This document shows positions 12,314-23,940 of a stretch of DNA of 64,000 bases, in pieces; position 1 is the first letter of the stretch, and each line of letters opens with the position of its first letter. The stretch is from Yamagishiella unicocca (taxonomy: Eukaryota; Chlorophyta; Chlorophyceae; Chlamydomonadales; Volvocaceae): the NCBI GenBank assembly GCA_003116995.1, contig BDSL01000013.1, forward strand, positions 1,178,001 to 1,242,000, read 5' to 3'. The notes under the pieces are model-generated. The model did not search any database, was not told the DNA's origin, and saw nothing but the letters and a program-made list of their open reading frames with translations. The position numbers were made by a program, and so were the translations under genes.

Positions 12314-14216
12314 GGCTGCTGACTGTGGCGCCCGCCCGCCGAAAGGAGCGGTGCACCGTAACCCGCAGGCTGAATAAGCCTAGCGGCTGCCCCTTAGTAT
12401 CGCGTCATGTGTCTCTTTTAAATGCTATGTCAGGGAAAGCGTCTCCTACCTACAATTGATCCCCTTTGCGTTGAGATGTAATAAGCCTTGAGGCTACACA
12501 AACACCAGCCACCAGCAATTTTCGCAGCTAGATTGGACCAATTTCGACCCAGTATTTGCCAAGTTAGCTTTGGTAAAGTTGCCGTACCCTAGGCAAACCT
12601 GCCGGTCACTCTGACTTGGCTGCTGGTGTCCAGCTGGCGGCAAACATTTATGTCAGGAACACTGAAATACTGTAGGAGTGCGCTGCCCTGGCGTGTACAG
12701 TCCCTCGGGTCGGTCGCGACACCTACTCGCCCGAATGCAAGGCCCTTTTGAGCTGTAATGGGCGGCCGTGGAATGATGCGACAGTATGGGAGTTAAGATT
12801 ACAGCGCCATCCAGTCTGGCGAACGCAAAGTGTCCTGCACATGCAGGATCGCCGTATTCGCCGTTCTCTCCGACCCTGCAAGCTTTCACACGCCCACTTT
12901 CATGCCGTCCATCAAGTCAACTCCCAACGCTGTGACCATTTGCCACAAGCATCAACACCCACTGCCTTCAATGCTGGCATGTTGCGCTCAACACCCTCTC
13001 CCTGGCGTTATCATTCTCCAGGATGGGACACATGATCCTCCGTCCGCATACGTGGGGTCGTGGCTGTCACTACAGCAGCAAACCAACCAACTAACCGACC
13101 ATCAAATCACACGCTCATACTATCCAGCGGAGGACCTTGAGAGGGAACAGGATGGGTGCGAACGGCAGCAGCAGCAGGCAGGTGAAGGTGCGGAACGCAG
13201 TCTGCGGGCGGGGCCGGGAAAGGGGAAGCGGCAGGGGCAAAGAAGCGCAGGTTGTTGTTGTAACGGTTACAGTAAAGTGGGTTCCAGGCCAAAAAGGTAG
13301 AACCATCGGGCGCAGGTGTGAACGAGGTGTGGACCAGGGTGAAGCTCGCATATGTCCGGGTGCACGGCGGGCCTCAAACACGGACACGATTGGCCGATCA
13401 TGGATGCGACACAGGTGATAAGGTGATACTGCTACAGGTTGAAACATACATATCGCTGGCGAGCTGCCACAGTCTGGCAGGGTTTGAAGCCGCTATGGCG
13501 TAAGCGCAACTGTATAAGTAAACAAGCGCAGCTATACAACTAACCATTTATACACGGCATCGTCACAATTCAGGGACGAGGATACGCGAGGGTACGTGCC
13601 TGAGCCGTGAAAGGTCGCCCCTGGTGGCCCGAATATCCCCCAGCCCGCGTATGCGATGTATAATGCCGTGGACCCGTGGTGTCTCGTCCCTTCGCGCCTG
13701 TTTGACTTTGGGGCCCAGGCCACCGCACGTGCACAGCGCCCCTATGACGCACCCACCTTTGCAATCCACCAGGGAATCAGCACGGGCAGCAAGCAGATGA
13801 AGACCGGTAGGAAGGCCAGTGTAAAGAAAAGCTTGGCGAGAAGAATAAACGGGAGCAAGGGGCCTGCAGCACACCGAGGAGCAGGTTGCAGCGGTCCTCA
13901 GCGGCGTTAAGTTGATTATTCACAGTCCCGTCGCACCCGTCGGCAGAAGCAGCGCTGATGCCTCGCAGCGCTAAATACTTCGCAGCGCTGATGCTCGCAG
14001 CGCTTCTCAGGATCACGTCCGGGGCTTGCCAACGTGCGCGTGCGTTGCAGAAGCAGATTCGAGGTCGGCACCCGGCTCTCACCCAGCACAGGCGCGATCA
14101 GGATGTTGGTGATGAGGCCCATTGTATCCCGTTGGCCGGTGGAAAGGCTGAAAGCTGCTGGAGCAAATTCAGGTTGTTATCGCATCCATAGACGATGCTT
14201 TCAAGTCCCTCGCGCG
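12314..14216. other. Divergent spacer upstream of SMU1
   Basis: Holds the SMU1 promoter/5' UTR (leftward) and the upstream region of the small membrane-protein gene (rightward). It contains one copy of the dispersed TGTAACNGTTACA repeat near 13.25 kb. Short open frames such as 13656-13910 have no recognisable domain and no supporting splice pattern. No RNA gene seen. Confidence 0.5.
13241..13312 (-). repeat. Dispersed repeat with TGTAACGGTTACA palindrome
   Basis: Read on the minus strand this stretch runs: GATGGTTCTACC, a T run, GGCCTGGAACCCACT, then TGTAACCGTTACA and a CAA-rich tail. The same order of words recurs at 57085-57140 and, degenerate, at 45394-45435 and 58045-58087; the palindrome alone also at 48995-49007. 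It is therefore a repeat family, probably a transposon end. The perfect palindrome here is at 13259-13271. Confidence 0.65.
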
Positions 14217-15044
14217 ATGGGCTCCTTCTCTGACGATATCCAAAGGTTCGTCCAAGGCGATGCGTACGGTCGCGGACGGCCCCTTTCGGGCTTTTCCTGC
14301 GTGCTCGTCGTCATACCATAAGGAAACTTGTAACCTGCTACCTACCTGTGGCCCAGCCCTTTCTTGCCCAGCATCTCTGTCATCCACAACGCGACGCCCA
14401 TGTTTGCCAACGGTGTTCTCCATTCGTTGATAGAGTGGTGGCTCGGCATCCTGCGCGTCGGGACGCTGCTCGCGCTATCGCCCCTCATCGTACCGGCCCT
14501 TGCGTTGCGTTATGTAGGAGGCGGTGAGCTGTTTACGCCCAGTTTCGGTGCTGAGCTGCGCTGAGCTGTCGTGTCACCCGGCTTTGCTTGCCCAGCGACT
14601 TTGCTCCTGCTTCTGCTGACAACAGGCACGACGTCCGTCATTTTGACTTTGGCGCTGGTGCCCTTCATGATTTTATGGGTGACCGCCAAGACAGGTGCGA
14701 TGAAGATCAAACCTTACCAGACGTCAATTTTAAAACTTAAGATACGTCCTACCTAAGCATGTGTCCATCAGTGGTCACCTGAAACTCTCGTAATGCCCCG
14801 ACCCACAAAGGGTTGGTCTAGCAATATCGCCCATGCCCCCGGTAAGAAGTAACCCTCGCGCTCATACCATTATGGCGGTGCTGCAAACCTCCATATCCCC
14901 ATTGGATCCACAGGCTACCACGTCTTCCGATCCGTCACGTCGTTCTTCTTGACGTTGCCATATGAGATTGTGGTGGCGCCCTACCGCTTCCTGCGCCTCC
15001 TCACCAAGCCCCACAGCATGTCAGCAACCGAATGGACGCCCTAG
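14217..15044 (+). CDS. Hypothetical small polytopic membrane protein
   Basis: Not recognised. Proposed exons 14217-14263, 14372-14523, 14626-14694 and 14914-15044 (stop TAG) join in consistent phases (2, 1, 1) with GT..AG borders and give 132 aa. The last three exons are well supported by phase; the first, starting MGSFSDDIQRFVQ, is tentative because an upstream exon in another frame cannot be excluded. The product has a hydrophobic span around WWLGILRVGTLLALSP through LIVPALALRYV, a second in TSVILTLALVPFMILWV, and a third, weaker one in SVTSFFLTLPYEIVVAPY, ending in a basic, Pro-containing tail. There is no signal peptide of the usual type. It could be a subunit of a membrane complex of an organelle; this is only inference. 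It diverges from SMU1 and converges on the WW-domain gene. Confidence 0.5.
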
Positions 15045-16680
15045 TACCCCGGACAGCGTCAACTGTTGGCGCAGCAATGGTACAGATGGCGTTGCTGGCG
15101 TACGTAAGGAGGGGGCTTAGAAGAACGGGCCGACATGACTAGGATGACATGGGCGCCTGGTGGGACCTGCGTGTTCCCCTGGGGCGGCATTGCAAATGTG
15201 TGCGGCCAGCAGCACTTTTTCCAATTTTCTGGCCTGGTCAGGGGACCTTGTTTTCAATGTGATGGCCATGACGGCAAAACTCTTTCCGCAGGCATTGGCT
15301 TTGGCAGGCCCAGGAGAAGGGTTGCGCCACAAAACTGGGGGCTCCGCTTCCGCGGCCCGAGCCACTGTTTGCGCACTTGCAGTGCCGCCTCATAACGCCT
15401 TGTACCTCCAATGCAATGGGCGTCTGTGAACTGCTTCGCTATACGGTGTGCGCAGGTCCCGCCCGGTGGGAGCCTCGTCTTGACCAAGCGACTTGTACCG
15501 ACTCACTGGACGCGTATGCGCAGAGCTGAGGAAACACCTGGCTCCAAAACCAGATGCTCTTCAGAGTTCAGACAGCTGGAAGAGCCCAAGGGATTGCGGC
15601 TCTGTTGTTAGGCCAAAGGCACTAGCTCGATGGGCTGAAGGCTTGAAGCCCTGATGCCACCCTGGATTGCCTCTGCCGGGGTCTTCGACCAGGTTTTCTT
15701 GGTGCGCGACGTGAGCCCGGCGGGCTGGGGGCCCAGAGAGTGTCCTGGTGTGGAAGTCCTCAGCTAGCGGCGCTAAGCAACCCCGGGTATGTGTGGTGTG
15801 TCGTGGCATGGGGTTCATGAAGGCGAAGTCAGGGGCATTGGTCAAGGCCGGCTGACAGCCAGTTAATAAGTGCTGAGAATCCATTGCTGACGGGGTAAGG
15901 ATATGTGGCACGCGTGGTCCAAGAGGAGTGACGGGGCGACACTGCTGCAGCTGTCTCCCCTACTGCTCTGCCTTAGCTGTGTTTTCAGTGGTGCTGTATG
16001 TATGCCGGGCTTGTTGGTGGCGCGTTCGGCACGTGGCAGAGGTTATGCGCTGCAGGTCGGTTACAGGAAAATAGTTTGTCGGCCCGGAGGCAGTGCGTGT
16101 AAACTAGACGGCTTTCCAACGTTTTGTATATAAGCGATGCTGAATGGATAGGTGTGCGGATTGGCTGTGGGAAAAGCAAAAAGTCCATCTCTTTTGCAGT
16201 GGTACTTATAACCGGCAGGGTGGTGAAACCCTTGCCTACTAACAGCTGAGGCGAGGCTCCGTACGCAATCGAGGCCAACGGTGCCCAGTATGCAGAAGAA
16301 TGCACGCAACATGGAACTATTCGTGTTGGCGACGAGACGGACGGTGTACGTTGTGGCAATCCCCAGGCTTCAGTCCTTTACATAGGCTTCAATGAACGTC
16401 CCGACATGTTAAATCCCCAAAATTCTTAAGGTTGCTGCATGGTAATTAATTTGGTATCATAAAACACATTGCGGTGTAATACCAACCGACGGTCGCTGGG
16501 GATGGAGCTCTCTCAAACCACCTTTCCCCAAGTACATGCCGATCGAAAGCCTACCGGCGAACATTTGCCGACTCCCTCCCTTGCGCCGCACGCATGCATT
16601 ATCCAGATCTCAGTGCGTGAAGACAACTTCCCAATAATCCGTATCAAACTGTGCTGGCTATGATGTCAAATGTGGTGACC
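15045..16680. other. Convergent spacer, no gene seen
   Basis: About 1.6 kb between the stops of two convergent genes. A plus-strand TGTAA lies near 16098 and a minus-strand TGTAA (TTACA at 16378-16382) lies about 300 bp beyond the stop of the minus-strand WW-domain gene, a plausible poly(A) signal for it. No exon, RNA gene or repeat recognised. Confidence 0.45.
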
Positions 16681-19600
16681 TTACACGAGGACAGGCAGGG
16701 CTGACATGAAGCTCTCGGCTGCGTGGGAGGGGGCCGACCGCATAGCGGCACACAGGGGCACAGGAGGGGGCATGGCTTCAAGAGAACGACTAAAGAGGAT
16801 GGCCAGCTGAGCCAGCGCGGCGGCGACTGGACAGAGGTGCTGCAGTGAGGCTTCCTTACAGCGTGCGCGTCCGCAGCTACGCCCATAAGCCTGTATCCTC
16901 AAACTTCCATGTTCGGTCTGGGGCTCAGGAGGACGCCTACCTATGTACGGCGCAACGGTCCGTACGGACCAAACTTCCTCACCACCACCTTGCCACCCTT
17001 CCCTTTGCTGGAATCGCGCGGCCTCTGCCGTGGCGATACCCCGCTCCGAACCCAAGGGAACGTCTCCAAAGTCCCCTTCCCGTATATCCTCCTGCGCTTG
17101 GAGCCCGACCCTCTCCCCCAGCCTCTGTTCGTCGACTCACCTTTGCCGGGCCGGTACTGCCGCAGGTCCTCGATCAGCTGTCGCACCTGCAGCGCCACGT
17201 GCCGCAGCTGCTGCCCGGTGGCCTGACGCACGATGCCCTTGTCGCGCAAGAGGCCCTGGCGCAGCACGCGGGGCTTGTACTTCTGGACCTCCTGCGGCCA
17301 GCACCGTGCAGCGTCGCAAGCGCGTGACCAACCAGCGGGCGATTCGATCCGTCGATCCAACGGCCAACAGAGATGCGGACGGAGCCGCTCCGGGCGCTTG
17401 CTTTTGCCAGGACAGGATCCAAAGCGCCGCTGCACATCGGAGCTCGGCTCGGGTCGGCTTGTGCCTGACCTCATGTTCCTAGCTGACGGTGCACGCGGGC
17501 CCTCGCTCGAATTCCGGCTTCGCAATGACTACTGTTACACGGGCCAAATACAAGGCATCTCGACCGTCCAGGCGCACATGACCACCGCTCCCTGCCCAGT
17601 ACGACGCCCAAGATTAAGCGACCCGGCCACCGAGCGAGCTGGAGGAGGCGGCTCACCTGCGCCAGCTGTTCCCGCAGCACCGTCAGCTGCCGGAAGTAAC
17701 CCGAGTGCCACTGGGCTGTGGCCAGGTCGGCGTTTTTCAGCACCACCGGCCGCCCCAGTATCCGCAGCCTGGCGCCCAGGTGCAGGTCCCACACGTCGGC
17801 GGGCCGGTTGGTTTCCGTGACGGCTACCTGGTCCGCCGGGATGCCACGTATGGTCAGCTCCGGAACCCGGTCGTACGGCTGGCCGGGCGCGGGCGGCGTG
17901 ACGGGGTCCCGCATGGAGAAGTCGAAAGACGCCGAGTCGAAGTCGTAGACGAGGGTGCAGTGGCGCGCCGCTAGGCCGCCGCCTGCCTGGGGCTTGCTGT
18001 CGACGCGGAAGGTGAGGTCGGCAGACTCGATGTCCTCGTACCTGCCAGTGTGCGGAGTCGCGGGAGGACCGGGGGCGAGGGGCGGGGGACGAGGACAAGG
18101 TTAGAAGCGTTTTGTAGGCTCCGTGTTGACGCGTGGATCTGCAGCTAGCCTCTGTTTCACGATCCCTTTCGGGCAGGTGCAAGGAAAGGTACCGGATAAC
18201 CATTAAGCGAATGGTGTTGGTGTTCTTATGCGACGACTGGACAGCCATGCAGTCATGCAGGCAGGGGGCAGCTGGGCAGCCAGTGCCAACTCTCGCCGCT
18301 GCCGAAGAAGATGTGCTTGCGAGGGGGTGGGTAGCGGCTGGGTTGGTCCCTGTTGGGAAAGGTGCCAGGCGCGCGGACCGAAACGCCGATGGGCTGGCGC
18401 GACGCTTCGCGTACGACGCAAGGCTGCCGTACCCAGACGGGAGCGCGCCGTGACTGGAACGTGCAGGAATGCGCCGCAGGGTACGCCGTACTCCACTTAC
18501 CACCAGCCGAAGAACGTTAGGCGCCCAGATGGCGGCGGCACCGGCGGCCGAGACCCGACGCCGTCGCTGCTTGCGACGCTTCCGCCGCTCCCGCTGCGGA
18601 CGCTTCCGCCACCGCCTGCGCCGCTGCGGGCGTCTGAGCCGCTGCGCAAGCTCTGGCCGCTGCTAGCACGGCTGAGCACCTGCGGCGCAGCACCGCCAGC
18701 ATCTGACCGCACACTGCTACGCGTGCTGCCGCGCCCGGTTGCGCTGCCGTTATACCCCCCGCCCGCACCGCCACGAGACGTGGGATCTCCGTCCACGGTT
18801 GAGCCAGCCGGCCCTGCGAAAGCTTCTGCAGGCTGCGCCGGCGGTGATGCCGATAACGGCCGTGCGCGACCTGCTGCGACCGCCCCTGAAGCGTCTGAGG
18901 CGCCGCCCGATGCACGCGATGGCTCTGCCACAACGGTGCTTGCGCCGCTCAGCCTGCGCTCACCGGTAGCGCTGCTGCTGCGAGCGACAGCTCCCGTCCC
19001 GAGGCTTCTGCTGCTGCTTTCGCGCCTAGGGTCAGGAAGCGTCTCCAGTGCTGCAGCCGTAGCGTCGCCCGATGTGGATCCGGCTCCGTGTGAACCAGAC
19101 CGGGAGACGTGCGACGAGGCGGACCCCAGCCGGGATGCAGGCCGAGACCCAGCAGCGGAGGCGGTATCTGCACCACCAATGATATCAGGAAGCGCCTCCG
19201 GTGTAGCGGAGGCGATATCACCCGAAGTGAAGCCGCCTGCGCGTGAACCAGACCGGGAGGCATGCGACGAGGCAGACCCCAGCCGGGATGCAGGCCGAGA
19301 CCCAGCAACGGAAGCGGTATCTGCACCACCAACGATATTAGGAAGCGTCTCCGGTGCAGCGGACGCGATATCACCTGAAGTGAAGCCTGCGCGTGAAACG
19401 GACCGGGAGACGCGCGACGAGGCAGACCCCAGCCGGGATGCAGGTCGAGACCCAGCAGCGGAGGCGGTATCTGCACCTCCCACGATACCAGGAAGCGTCT
19501 CAGGTGCAGCAAAGCCGATATCACCCGAGGTAAAGCCGCCTGCGCGTGAACCAGACGGGGAGACGCGCGACGAGGCAGACCCCAGCCGGGATGCAGGCCG

Positions 19601-22294
19601 AGACCCAGCAGCGGAGGCGGTATCTTGTACACCCATGCTGAAACGAATGTCCGGTCCACCTGCCGTAACGTCGCCCGCTATAGAGGCGGCGCCGCGTGAT
19701 TCAGGCCGAGAAATGCGGCCCGAGGCTGAACGCAGCCCAGATGTAGGTCGAGAACCAGAAGCAGAGGCTGCATCCGCGCCGCCTACGCCGTAGGTTATGT
19801 CCGGCCCACCTGCCGTAACGTCGCCCGCTACGGACGCGCCGCCGCGTGATTCAGGCCGAGAAATGCGGCCCGAGGCTGAACCCAGCCCAGATGTAGGTCG
19901 AGAACCAGAAGCAGAGGCTGCATCAGCGCCGCCTACGTCGTAAGTCATGTCTGGTCCACCTGCCGTAACGTCGCCCGCTACGGACGCGCCGCCGCGTGAT
20001 TCAGGCCGAGAAATGCGGCCCGAGGCTGAACCCAGCCCAGATGTAGGTCGAGAACCAGAAGCAGAGGCTGCATCAGCGCCGCCTACGTCGTGAGTCATGT
20101 CTGGTCCACCTGCCGTAACGTCGCCCGCTACGGACGCGCCGCCGCGTGATTCAGGCCGAGAAATGCGGCCCGAGGCTGAACCCAGCCCAGATGTAGGTCG
20201 AGAACCAGAAGCAGAGGCTGCATCAGCGCCGCCTACGTCGTAAGTCATGTCTGGTCCACCTGCCGTAACGTCGCCCGCTACGGACGCGCCGCCGCGTGAT
20301 TCAGGCCGAGAAATGCGGCCCGAGGCTGAACCCAGCCCAGATGTAGGTCGAGAACCAGAAGCAGAGGCTGCATCCGCGCCGCCTACGCCGTAGGTTATGT
20401 CCGGTCCACCTGCTGTAACGTCGCCCGCTACGGACGCGCCGCCGCGTGATTCAGGCCGAGAAATGCGGCCCGAGGCTGAACCCAGCCCAGATGTAGGTCG
20501 AGAACCAGAAGCAGAGGCTGCATCCGCGCCGCCTACGCCGTAGGTTATGTCCGGTCCACCTGCCGTAACGTCGCCCGCTACGGACGCGCCGCCGCGTGAT
20601 TCAGGCCGAGAAATGCGGCCCGAGGCTGAACCCAGCCCAGATGTAGGTCGAGAACCAGAAGCAGAGGCTGCATCCGCGCCGCCTACGCCGTAGGTTATGT
20701 CCGGTCCACCTGCTGTAACGTCGCCCGCTACGGACGCGCCGCCGCGTGATTCAGGCCGAGAAATGCGGCCCGAGGCTGAACCCAGCCCAGATGTAGGTCG
20801 AGAACCAGAAGCAGAGGCTGCATCCGCGCCGCCTACGCCGTAGGTTATGTCCGGTCCACCTGCTGTAACGTCGCCCGCTACGGACGCGCCGCCGCGTGAT
20901 TCAGGCCGAGAAATGCGGCCCGAGGCTGAACCCAGCCCAGATGTAGGTCGAGAACCAGAAGCAGAGGCTGCATCCGCGCCGCCTACGCCGTAGGTTATGT
21001 CCGGTCCACCTGCCGTAACGTCGCCCGCTACGGACGCGCCGCCGCGTGATTCAGGCCGAGAAATGCGGCCCGAGGCTGAACCCATCCCAGATGTAGGCCG
21101 AGAACCAGAAGCAGAAGCTGCATCAGCGCCGCCTACGCCGTAGGTTATGTCCGGTCCACCTGCCGTAACATCACCCGCTACGGACGCGCCGCCGCGTGAT
21201 TCAGGCCGAGAAATGCGGCCCGAGGCTGATCCCAGCCCAGATGTAAGTTGAGAACCAGAAGCAGAGGCAGCACCTGCACCGCCCGCCGGAAGCAGCCCTG
21301 ATACAGCATTGGTGCTATCGCCAGCTAAAGAGCCATCTCCTCGTGATTCAGGACGAGAAGCGCGCCCCGATGCCGAACCCAGCCTGGACGCAGGCCGAGA
21401 GCTAGCGCCGCTGGCAGCATCGTCCGGCCCGAAGCTGGCTTGAGAAGCGGCACGACCAAGCTGCTCCTGAAAGCCACTGGCCGCACTCCCTCCCAGAGGC
21501 CCCACGTCAGCCTCCGTTGCTTCCTGAACAAACTCCGCCTCAGCCGCAATTCGCTCCGGCTCCTCTTCGTTCTGAGGAGTCGCCGCAAGCAGCTGTCGAA
21601 CCTCGTCTGTGACCTCCGGAATGGCGGACCCAGGTGGACACTCGTACTCAGCGAGTTCCTCGCCTGTCTCAATGTCAAGGTAAAAGTACTCGGTCGATGG
21701 TGAATCGAAGTTTTCGAAAGGGCCGAGCAACTTTGTTGCGCGCTTCCCATCAGATCCAGCTGTGCTCTGGCCAGAACGCAGCACCGCCAGGGCACGCACG
21801 GCGTTAGCAAGGAGTGGGTGTGCCGCTTGGGGCGATTGCGACCTGCGAGCACGCGTAAGAGGAATGCAAGGGGGGGGGAGCACATGAGTTTGGGGGAGGA
21901 TCAGCGTGGTTCGCGAAAGGTCAATACCGGTACGTGCCACGCTTTATAAGTCCAAGAGGCCCGAAGGGCAAGACTCTTCAGCGTGGACAAGCGGTCAGCA
22001 GTACAGTATGGCAAACACATCATAGGCCACTCTTTAATCAAGAATGGCAAACAAGGAAGACAAAACAAGCTCGATGGCTCCCACATGCCGACCACTTGTA
22101 GGCCCGACCACCCGACCAGCGCACCCAAATTCGTTAACAAAGCTGACGCTTCCATCATCAGCAACAAAAGATTTCCATCCAGCTGGAAGTGGCGTGCCGG
22201 CCAAAGCGTACGCAAGTGCCCATTCTGCTGCGCTGTTGACGTCGAGCGATGCAGCTACCTGGCGCACAAGCTGTGGTGTTACAGGCGCTCCCAT
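16681..22294 (-). CDS. WW-like / 50-aa-repeat / DM10-like protein, function unknown
   Basis: Minus-strand exons 22125-22294, 18501-21842, 17657-18041, 17141-17291 and 16681-16826 (stop TAA) join in phases 2, 2, 0 and 1 and give about 1,397 aa. Residues 1-60 contain LPAGWKSFVADDGSVSFVN, resembling the N-terminal WW domain of CEP164-like centriolar proteins, but the second Trp is missing. Residues about 255-795 are eleven Ser/Gly/Arg-rich 50-aa repeats, followed by four diverged units. After residue about 1,170 the protein becomes globular; VWDLHLGARLRILGRP..LKNAD resembles the core of DM10 domains of axonemal proteins. The C-terminus has helical, amphipathic segments. The combination suggests a ciliary or centriolar scaffold, which is inference. 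The start chosen is the first in-frame ATG; coding-like sequence (ESIISELFDV) continues upstream to 22333 without an ATG, so a further 5' exon is possible. Confidence 0.75.
19060..19630 (-). repeat. Four diverged repeat units next to the 150-bp array
   Basis: Four units of about 50-51 codons beginning GSRPASRLGSASS and containing TSGDIASAAPETLP. They are homologous to the neighbouring 50-aa units (shared GSRP.S.LGSAS and GGADTAS) but much more diverged, so they look like an older expansion of the same ancestral unit. Confidence 0.85.
19631..21280 (-). repeat. Coding minisatellite, eleven 150-bp units
   Basis: Period exactly 150 bp; equivalent points fall at 19680, 19830, 19980 and so on to 21180. 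Central units differ at only a few bases and encode the 50-aa unit beginning GSRPTSGLGSASGR, with ISRPESRGGASVAGD and TAGGPDITYGVGG following. Variants at one site (ITYG, MTYD, MTHD) are arranged in blocks, as expected from unequal exchange or slippage. The outermost units are clearly more diverged. Confidence 0.95.
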
Positions 22295-23613
22295 AACGTC
22301 AAATAATTCTGAGATTATGGATTCTGTCTCCAAAAGATGAACGAATCATTAAGCAATGCATTTAAACATTGTCCAGATAAGTTGTATGCAGCTCCTAAGA
22401 AAACTTCTAGGGACATAAACGCATGCGGTGCTTTCCTGTGCTTAAATGCTTAGGTGTCGTACAGTCCCTTACAGTTCCTGCGTGGAGAAGTGGGTCCAGC
22501 AGCAACAGTATTGTACAATCATGTGTGTAACCATGTATATTCTGCAACAAAGCACAGCGAAACTGTGTTGAAGGATTGACAGCGGTCTCGGAGCTCCTTG
22601 AGCCGTTTTCGAACCGTCGCGGGGCGCCTAATAACGCGGCGAGTGAGTGACCAATTCACCCTCGCTGTCTCTAATTATGCGGCACATCCCCGTTACATCA
22701 TCAGCGACCAGCTGCATGATTCGCTCGGCAGTAACAAGTACCTAGTGTTTTTCACTCGTGTTTCTTAGTGCCGTGCAGCTTTCTCGTGAGGGAACGGCCG
22801 ATTAAGGGGAGTGACCTCCGACTGCTACCAACAGTAATGCCACGCGGTGCCACGTACCTTACGTTGCACGCCATTCGGCATTTGCCAATGCCAGTGCCAA
22901 TGTCATCAGTGAGCGATGTTCTGGCTGTTTCTGGTGCGCCATCTGGTGGGAATGCGGGGTGGTGTTATGGCTTTAGTTCTGTGCCAAAGGGTGATAAGTT
23001 TCAGAAGACGCGCTGTAGTGCCGGACCAGGCCGGACGTGCGTGTGATATGCGATTGGCGGTGGTTTCCAGCTCTTGCATTGTAGCCCTTTGTGGCCTGTA
23101 CGCAATGCGACTGCACGTGGCCAATGCTGGTCACCGGTGCCGGCGTCAGCTTGTCACTCACAACGTGACAATCTTGCGCTGTGGGTAGCATAGTGTGGAT
23201 GCAACCTTTTTCACGTCTAGGGTTCCATCTTCTGGCTATTCTCAGACAATCGTGTAACGCACAATTACTTATTCTCGAAGTTGAAATAGTGTGTGCAGGA
23301 CCGCGGAGGGGTAGCAACTTTTCAACGCATGTGCATGTCCTAGCTTGTTCTGGTAGGTTCATTTGAAACTGACGTCGTCACCTGACTCGCTCAAGAACAG
23401 CATGCAAAGCACGATGGATTGCCTATAATCAAAATAATACTTCATATGGTAAGGGAAATGTACTTGCGGTTCGTGCGCGCGAAGCGCAATAAGTGGAGGT
23501 GAGAGGCATGGAGATAGTGTCATGTGCCCATGCGTGACTAGTTGGTCAGGCAGATTATTGCAATCGGTACTAAACTAGGCCGAGTCATTACAAGTCCCTG
23601 ACTTCGGGTCTCG

Positions 23614-23627
23614 GAGCTTCTCGAAAC
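23614..23627 (+). promoter_or_regulatory. Heat-shock-element-like site
   Basis: Contains TTCTCGAA at 23618-23625, the nTTCnnGAAn arrangement bound by heat-shock factor, with an imperfect GAG half-site before it. It lies about 48 bp upstream of a TATA box and 315 bp before the ATG of an Hsp40 gene, which is a fitting position. A canonical element needs at least three half-sites, so strength is uncertain. Confidence 0.4.
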
Positions 23628-23665
23628 GTCGCGACACCGCGTCGGACACTGTCCGGCCGTATTGT

Positions 23666-23673
23666 TATAAAAA
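23666..23673 (+). promoter_or_regulatory. TATA box of the Hsp40 gene
   Basis: TATAAAAA in an otherwise GC-richer context, about 270 bp upstream of the start codon. The A/T-rich stretch after it would be the 5' UTR. Confidence 0.5.
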
Positions 23674-23940
23674 GACAACCTCGAGGATTGTGCATATTAA
23701 TAATACTTCCATTGTTATTAATACTTCGATTACAAAATCCCGTTGCGTTGTTTTTAGCCGTCGCATATTTCCGACTATTTCACCGACTTACAACACCCCG
23801 ATCTCGTGCTTTCCTGCCGCAATCCACATTGTCGATTTGCCCAGTCTTGTGATCAAGGTTTGGGACAATCGCAGCCACGGGACGGACAATTCGGCATCAG
23901 ACAGAGCAGCAACTATAAAGTCCGCCAGTAGCAAGTCGCC

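Larger units (their letters stand above)
22295..23940. other. Divergent spacer between WW gene and Hsp40 gene
   Basis: About 1.6 kb shared upstream region of two divergent genes. It contains two related words, GGTCTCGGAGCTCC..TTTTCGAACCGTCGCGG near 22588-22624 and GGTCTCGGAGCTTC..CGAAACGTCGCG near 23607-23632, each including a TTCnnGAA-like core or half-site. A TATA box lies near the Hsp40 gene. Otherwise no gene or RNA recognised. Confidence 0.5.

Noticed and set aside
13656..13910. 84-aa plus-strand open frame MYNAVDPW...
   Set aside because: No domain, no splice link in phase to the membrane-protein exons downstream, composition as random.
14171..14248. Alternative first exon in another frame (ASIDDAFKSLARWAP)
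   Set aside because: Its phase does not fit the acceptor at 14371, whereas the frame starting at ATG 14217 does; kept only as a doubt on exon 1.
18228..19793. 521-aa plus-strand open frame
   Set aside because: It is the antisense of the Ser/Gly repeat exon of the minus-strand WW-repeat gene; GC-rich repeats with no stop on one strand stay open on the other. No family similarity.
19060..21280. CRISPR-like array
   Set aside because: Units are contiguous 150-bp repeats without unique spacers, in frame within a eukaryotic exon.
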